NCBI GenBank assembly: GCA_011799875.1
Contig: CM022299.1
Location: 350,406,526-350,470,525 of the forward strand
DNA length: 64,000 nucleotides
DNA from: Thinopyrum elongatum
Lineage: Eukaryota > Streptophyta > Magnoliopsida > Poales > Poaceae
Direction: 5' to 3'
A program made the translations under genes and the position numbers. The first letter of the stretch is position 1. Every line of letters begins with the position of its first letter. Below are positions 57,945 through 64,000 of the stretch, in pieces. The notes below the pieces were generated by a model. The model had not been told where the DNA came from. It did no database searches and worked only from the letters and a program-made list of their open reading frames with translations.

Positions 57945-59544
57945 TGATATGTCTCCAATGTATCTATAATTTTTTATTGTTCCATGATGTTATATTATCA
58001 TTCTTGGATGTTTTACAATCATTTTATAGCAACTTTATATCATTTTTTGGGACTAACCTATTGACATAGTGCCCAGTGCCAGTTGCTGTTTTTTGTTTGT
58101 TTTTTACTTTGCAAGAAATCAATACCAAACAGAGTCCAAACGCAGCGAAACTTTTTGGTGATTTTTTCTGGACCAGAAGACACAAGTTGGGCCAAGAAAG
58201 TACCTGAGGGGGGCTCCGAGGGGAGCACAACCCACCAGGGCGCGCTTGAGGGCCCAGGCGTGCTCAGGTGGTTTGTGCCCACCTTGGCCACCTCCCGCAC
58301 CGCCTCTTTGCTCTATAAATACCCCAATATTCCAGAAACCCTAGGAGAGTTGATGAAAATCAATTCCAGCCGCCGCAAGCTCCAGAAACCACAGATCCAA
58401 TATAGACACCATCACGGAGGGGTTCATCATCCTCATTGGTACCTCTCCGATGATCCGTGAGTAGTTCATTGTAGACCTACGGGTCCGTAGTTAGTAGCGA
58501 GATGGCTTCCTCTCTCTCTTTTGATTCTCAATACAATGTTCTCTTGGAGATCTATTTGATGTAACTCTTTTTGCGGTGTGTTTGTTGGGATCCGGTGAAC
58601 TTTGAGTTTATGATCAGATCTATGTTTTTATCCATGAAAGTTATTTGAGTCTTTTGATCTCTTATATGCATGATTACTTATAGCCTCGTATTTCTTCTTC
58701 GAATCTTTGGTTTAGTTAGGCCAACTAGATCGATTTTTCTTGCCATGGGAAGAGGTGCTTTGTGATGGGTTCGATCTTACGGTGCTTGATCCCAGTGACA
58801 GAAGGGGAACCGACATGTATGTATCGTTGCTATTAAGGATAACAAGATGGGGTCTATTTCTATATAAATAGATCTTGTCTACATCATGTCATCGTTCTTA
58901 TTGCATTACTCCGTTTCTCCATGAACTTAATACACTAGATGCATGCTGGATAGCGGTCGATGTGTGGAGTAATAGTAGTAGATGCAGGCAGGAGTCAGTC
59001 TACTAATCTTGGACGTGATGCCTATATAATGATCATTGCCTGGATATCGTCATAATTATTTGAAGTTCTATCAATTGCCCAACAGTAATTTGTTTACCCA
59101 CCGTACGCTATTTTTCTCGAGAGAAGCCACTAGTGAAATCTACGGCCCCCGGGTCTATTTTCTCATCATATATTTTCAGATCTATTTTGCTATTTGCCTT
59201 TTTATTTATTTGCCACTTTTATTTTCAGATCTATATTTCTAAAAACCCAAAAATATTTTGCTTCACTTTATTTTATTCGCGATCTATCTATCAATCTATT
59301 ACAACTTTCTCACGTCCGTTTGCCAATTTCTTGCGCCGTTACCTGAATGGGATTGACAACCCCTTTAACACGTCGGGTTGCAAGTATTTGTTCTTTGTGT
59401 GCAGGTGCTATTTACGTAGTGTTGCTTGGTTCTCCTACTGGTTCGATAACCTTGGTCTCATCACTGAGGAAAATACCTACCGTTGATGTGCTGCATCATC
59501 CCTTCCTCTTTGGGGAAATACCGACGTAGTTCAAGCCAACATCA
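57945..59544 (+). repeat. 3' LTR of the Athila element
   Basis: It starts TGATATGTCTCCAATGTATC and ends GCCAACATCA before gagcc. Very similar to 52822-54422. Confidence 0.92.
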
Positions 59545-60024
59545 GAGCCCCGGGGATAGTTGGAGAGGTAGGGGAGGCGTAGAAGAGAGTGGTGAGGCTG
59601 CTGGTGTGCTCGGAGGGCCTCGGGGCTGGTTTATATAGCCGGGGCGGGATGCCCGTGGCCGGAGTCCGCCGCGAGGGTCCGGCCGAGCTCTGGCAGGGAT
59701 AGGGTTCATGGGGGAGGTGTGGAGGTGATGGGAGAGGGCAGAGGATTACGTCAGAGTAGAGATGAGGCCAAGGGAGGGGAAGAAGCGGCCGAGATGCAGA
59801 CAGAGCCGGTCGGAGCACTGTGCGCTCATGGGCGCACGGTGTCTAGCGCCGGCGAGGGTGCTACAGGAGGGGGACAGGGGCTAGAGAGCGACGTGAACGG
59901 AGGAGGAGACTAGACGACACTTGGGGACGCGCGAGAACCATCGGGGAGACACGTTCCGACGCGCAGAGCGCGACCTGACCACGCAGAGTGCATGCACATG
60001 CGTGCATCCAATGCGGTCACCGCG

Positions 60025-61627
60025 TGCTACTTCTTGAGCTTGTGTTGGTTTTTCCCTTGAAGAGGAAAGGGTGATGCAACACAGTAGAGGTAAGTATTTC
60101 CCTCAGTTAAGAACCAAGGTATCAATCCAGTAGGAGAAGAACGCACAAATCACCAACACATGCACAAACAATCAAACACTTGCACCCAACGCGATAAAGG
60201 GGTTGTCAATCCCTTCACGGTCAATTGCAAAAGTGAGATCTGATAGAGATAGATAAACAAAAGATAAAATATTTTTGATTTTTTTTTGTATGTAGATCTG
60301 AAAATAAAAGATTGCAAAATAGTAGATCGGAAAGTAATATCATGGAAAATAGTAGATCGGAAAGTATTATGATGGAAAATAGACCCAGGGGCCATAGGTT
60401 TCACTAGAGGCTTCTCTCATGAAGGCAAATAATACGGTGGGTGAACAAATTACTGTCGAGCAATTGATAGAAAAGCGCAAAGTTATGACGATATCCAAGG
60501 CAATGATTATGCATATAGGCATCACGTCCGTGTCAAGTAGACCGACTCCTGCCTGCATATACTACTATTACTCCACACATCGATCGTTATCTAGCATGCA
60601 TCTAGAGTATTAAGTTCATAAAGAACGGAGTAACGCCTTAAGTAAGATGACATGATGTAGAGGAATTAACTCAAGCAATATGATGAAAACCCCATCTTTT
60701 TATCCTCGATGGCAACAATGCAATACGTGTCTCGCTACCCCTACTTTGTCACTGGGTGAAATCACGCAAGATTGAACCCAAAGCTAAGCACCTCTCCCAT
60801 TGCAAGAAAAACCAATCTAGTTGGCCAAACCAAACCGATAATTCGAAGAGAAATACAAAGGTATTAAATCATGCATAAAAGAATTCAGAGAAGATTCAAA
60901 TAATATTCATAGATAAGTTGATCATAAATCCACAATTCATCGGATCTCGACAAACACACCGCAAAAGAAGATTACATCGGATAGATCTCCAAGAACATCA
61001 AGGAGAACGTTGTATTGAGAATCAAAGAGAGAGAAGAAGCCATCTAGCTACTAGCTATGGGCCCGTAGGTCTGAGGTAAACTACTCACGCATCATCGGAA
61101 GGGCAATGGAGTTGACGTAAAAGCCCTCCGTGATTGATTCCCCCTCCGACGGGATGCCGGAAAAGGCCCCAAGATGGGATCTCACGGGAACAGAAGGTTG
61201 CGGCGGTGGAAAAGTGTTTTCGTGGATGCCTCAGGTGGTTCTGGAATATATGTGAATATATAGGAGGAAGAGCTAGGTTAGGAGAGTCCCGAGGGGCCCA
61301 CAAGGTAGGGGGCGCCCCCCCTAGGGCGCGCCCTCCACCCTTGTCGCCGCCTCGTGGCTCTTCTGACTTGGACTCCTAGTCCCCTGGGTGTCTTCTGGTC
61401 CAAGAAAAATCATCGTGAAGTTTTATTCCGTTTGGACTCAATTTGGTATTCCTTTTTTGCGAGGCTCAAAAACAAGGGAAAAAACAGAAACTGGCACTGG
61501 GCTCTAGGTTAATAGGTTAGTCCCAAAAATAATATAAAATAGCATATTAATGCATATAAAACATCCAAAATAGATAATATAATAGCATGGAACAATCAAA
61601 AATTATAGATACATTGGAGACGTATCA
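60025..61627 (-). repeat. 3' LTR of the minus-strand Athila-like element
   Basis: 1603 bp. On the minus strand it begins TGATACGTCTCCAATGTATC and ends AGCTCAAGAAGTAGCA, the same termini as the LTR at 39727-41249. Confidence 0.88.
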
Positions 61628-63671
61628 AGCATCCCCAAACGTAATTCCTGCTCGTCCTCGAGTAGGTAAATGATAAAAACAGAATTTTTGATGTGGAATG
61701 CTACCTAACATACTTATCCATGTAATTTTCTTTATTGTGGCATGAATGTTCAGATCCATAAGATTCAAAACAAAAGTTTAACATTGACATAAAAACAATA
61801 ATACTTCAAGCATACTAATAAAGCAATCATGTCTTCTCAAAATAACATGGCCAAAGAAAGTTATCCCTACAAAATCATATAGTCTGGCTATGCTCCATCT
61901 TCATCACACAAAGTACTCAAATCATGCACAACCCCGATGACAAGCCAAGCAATTGTTTCATACTTTTGATGTTCTCAAACCTTTTCAACTTTCCCGCAAT
62001 ACATGAGCATGAGCCATGGACATAGCACTATAGGTGGAATAGAATATGGTGGTTGTGGAGAAGACAAAAAAGAAGGAGATAGTCTCACATCAACTAGGCG
62101 TATCAACGGGCTATGGAGATTCCCATCAATAGATATCAATGTCAGTGAGTAGGGATTTCCATGCAACGGATGCACTAGAGCTATAAGTTTATGAAAGCTC
62201 AAAAAAGAAACTAAGTGGGTGTGCATCCAACTTGCTTGCTCACAAAGACCTAGGGCAATTTGAGGAAGCCCATCATTGGAATATACAAGCCACGTTCTAT
62301 AATGAAAAATTCCCACTAGTATATGAAAGTGACAACATAGGAGACTCTCTATCATGAAGATCATGGTGCTACTTTGAAGCACAAGTGTGGAAAAAGGATA
62401 GTAACATTGCCCCTTCTCTCTTTTCTCTCATTTTTTTGGTGGTCTTATTTGGCCTCTTTTATTTTATTTGTGGGCTTCGTTGGCCTCTTTTATTTTTTCC
62501 TCACATGGGAAAATTCTCTAATAATGAAGATCATCACACTTTTATTTACTTACAACTCAAGAATTGCAACTCGATACTTAGAACAAAATATGACTCTATA
62601 TGAATGCCTCCGGTGATGTACCGGGATGTGCAAGGACTCAAGAGTGACATGTATAAAAATTATGAACGGTGGCTTTGCCACAAATACTATGTCAACTACA
62701 TGATCATGCAAAGCAATATGACAATGATGGAACGTGTCATAATAAAACGGAATGGTGGAAAGTTGCATGGCAATATATCTCGGAATGGCTATGGAAATGC
62801 CATAATAGGTAGGTATGGTGGCTGTTTTGAGGAAGGTAAAAGGTAGGTGTATGGCACCGGCGAAAGTTGCGCGGTACTAGAGAGGCTAGCAAAGGTGGAA
62901 GGGTGAGAGTGCGTATAATACATGGACTCAACATTAGTCATAAAGAACTCACATACTTATTGCAAAAATCTATTAGTCATCGAAACAAAGTACTATGCGC
63001 ATGCTCCTAGGGGGATAGATTGGTAGGAAAAGACCATCGCTCGTCCCCGACCACCACTCATAAGGAAGACAATCAATAAATACCTCATGCTCCAACTTCG
63101 TTACATAACGGTTCACCATACGTGCATGCTACGGGAATCACAAACTTTAACACAAGTATTTATACAATCCACAATTACTCACTAGCATGACTCTAATATC
63201 ACCATCTTTATATCTCAAAACAATCATAAGGAATCAAACTTCACATAGTATCCAATGCACTTTATATGAAAGTTTTTATTATATCCCTCTTGGATGCCTA
63301 TCATATTAGGACTAAATTTATAACCAAAGCAAATTACCATGCTGTTTAGAAAGACTCTCAAAATAATATAAGTGAAGCATGAGAGTTCAATAATTTCTAT
63401 AAAATAAAACCACCGCCGTGCTCTAAAAAGATATAAGTGAAGCACTAGAGCAAAATTGCCTAGCTCAAAAGATATAAGTGAAGCACATAGAGTATTCTAA
63501 TAAATCACAATTCATGCGTGTCCCTCTCAAAAGGTGTGTACAGCAAGGATGATTGTGGAAAACTAAAAAGTAAAGACTCATATCATACAAGATGCTCCAA
63601 GCAAAACACATATCATGTGGTGAATAAAAATATAGCCTCAAGTAAATTTACCGATAGACGAAGACGAAAGA

Positions 63672-63695
63672 GGGGATGCCTTCCGGGGCATCCCC
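63672..63695 (-). repeat. GGGGATGCC hairpin, copy in the right-hand Athila-like element
   Basis: ggggatgccttccggggcat followed by cccc on the plus strand, adjacent to aagctt. The stem is preserved, the loop differs from the other two copies. Confidence 0.6.
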
Positions 63696-64000
63696 AAGCT
63701 TAGGCTCTTGGTTGTACTTGAATATTACCTTGGGGTGCCTTTGTCATCCCCAAGCTTAGGCTCTTGCCACTCCTTATTCCACAGTCCATCAAATCTTTAC
63801 CCAAAACTTGAAAACTTCACAATACAAAACTCAACAGAAAACTCGTGAGATCCGTTAGTACAAGAAAATAAAATCACCACTTTTGGTACTGTTGTGAACT
63901 CATTCTTTATTTATATTGGTGTAATATCTACAGTATTACAACTTCTCCATGGTTCATACCCCCCGATATTACCCATAGATTCATCAGAATAAGCAAACAA

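Larger units (their letters stand above)
52822..59544 (+). mobile_element. complete non-autonomous Athila Gypsy element
   Basis: LTRs 52822-54422 and 57945-59544 (about 1.6 kb each) look nearly identical over long stretches, indicating a recent insertion. Perfect target duplication gagcc (52817-52821 and 59545-59549). Primer site tggcaccgttgccgggga (tRNA-Asp, one mismatch) at 54434-54451. The interior of 3.5 kb has only a broken gag (54645-55459) and no pol. The polypurine region aagcttggggatgc precedes the 3' LTR. It is inserted in the LTR-like element that starts at 50081. Confidence 0.92.
50081..60024 (-). mobile_element. third large LTR-like element, split by a complete Athila element, right end not seen
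   Basis: It starts TGTGGAACCCCAGCTC exactly at the break in the Athila 3' LTR. Its own sequence is 50081-52821 and 59550-60024 (3.2 kb), and it is then cut by the element at 60025. Its layout mirrors giant copies 1 and 2 on the minus strand: a GC-rich section (52220-52821 and 59550-60024), an AT-rich middle, then a GAGTAC hairpin (50430-50448) followed by an acceptor-like gtttgtag. It is probably a related long LTR. The conserved 95-codon gene is not recognisable in it. No TSD can be checked. Confidence 0.5.
60025..64000 (-). mobile_element. minus-strand Athila-like element, 3' LTR and part of interior
   Basis: The 3' LTR is 60025-61627. The interior runs from the polypurine region (61628-61660, reverse of cgaggacgagcagg) to the window end. 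It is closely related to the element at 39727-50080: 61628-63540 reversed matches 47702-49737, and 63545-64000 reversed matches 42700-43175. It preserves the empty insertion site of giant copy 2. No coding is seen in this part. The left flank ccgcg is the expected target duplication. Confidence 0.85.

Overview
The window is intergenic DNA of a large grass genome, almost certainly a Triticeae cereal (wheat, barley, rye or Aegilops). The evidence is a BARE/Angela/WIS-type Copia LTR, Maximus-like Sireviruses, Athila-lineage Gypsy elements with LTRs beginning TGATACGTCTCC and a tRNA-Asp primer site, and a CACTA transposon, all inserted into one another. I see no intact ordinary host gene. Family names rest on recognition of terminal sequences, not on a database search.

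Layout. 1-10083: a broken host-like gene on the minus strand, whose intron holds a complete but coding-dead Copia element (864-9559). 10084-11448: its upstream region and the start of an array of about 303-bp tandem repeats. 11454-30581: a Maximus-like Sirevirus (target duplication catca) inserted in that array. It carries three later insertions: a 4.26-kb solo-LTR-like element in its 5' LTR (11944-16204), a 1.6-kb solo LTR in gag (17422-19017), and a 4.04-kb CACTA element in gag (19467-23507). Its pol gene remains as broken pieces (23511-26898). 31189-39726 and beyond: a minus-strand Sirevirus relative with gag and an envelope-position gene but no pol. 39727-50080: an Athila-like element inserted in the latter's 5' LTR. 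It has an intact 283-codon reading frame where gag should be, and itself contains a second 4.5-kb solo-LTR-like element (43176-47701). 50081-60024: a third large LTR-like element that interrupts the 3' LTR of the previous one and is split by a complete 6.7-kb Athila element (52822-59544, target duplication gagcc). 60025-64000: the 3' LTR and part of the interior of another minus-strand Athila element.

Most interesting signals. The two giant solo-LTR-like elements (TGTGACGCCC termini, 5-bp target duplications, both confirmed by empty sites elsewhere in the window) are diverged and differ in length by 265 bp. Yet both keep a predicted two-exon gene of exactly 95 codons, with identical exon lengths, matching splice phases and no stops. 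The protein would be small, with a hydrophobic N-terminus and an acidic, tyrosine-rich C-terminus. Its intron contains an array of hairpins with a constant tip (GAGGGTGATWCCTC) and lower stems that differ in sequence but still pair. The CACTA element carries a spliced, probably captured B3-like gene, with two tandem hairpins in its leader whose arms show compensatory changes.

No tRNA, rRNA, CRISPR or bacterial-type feature was seen. Stretches not listed as genes are LTRs or non-coding interiors of these elements.
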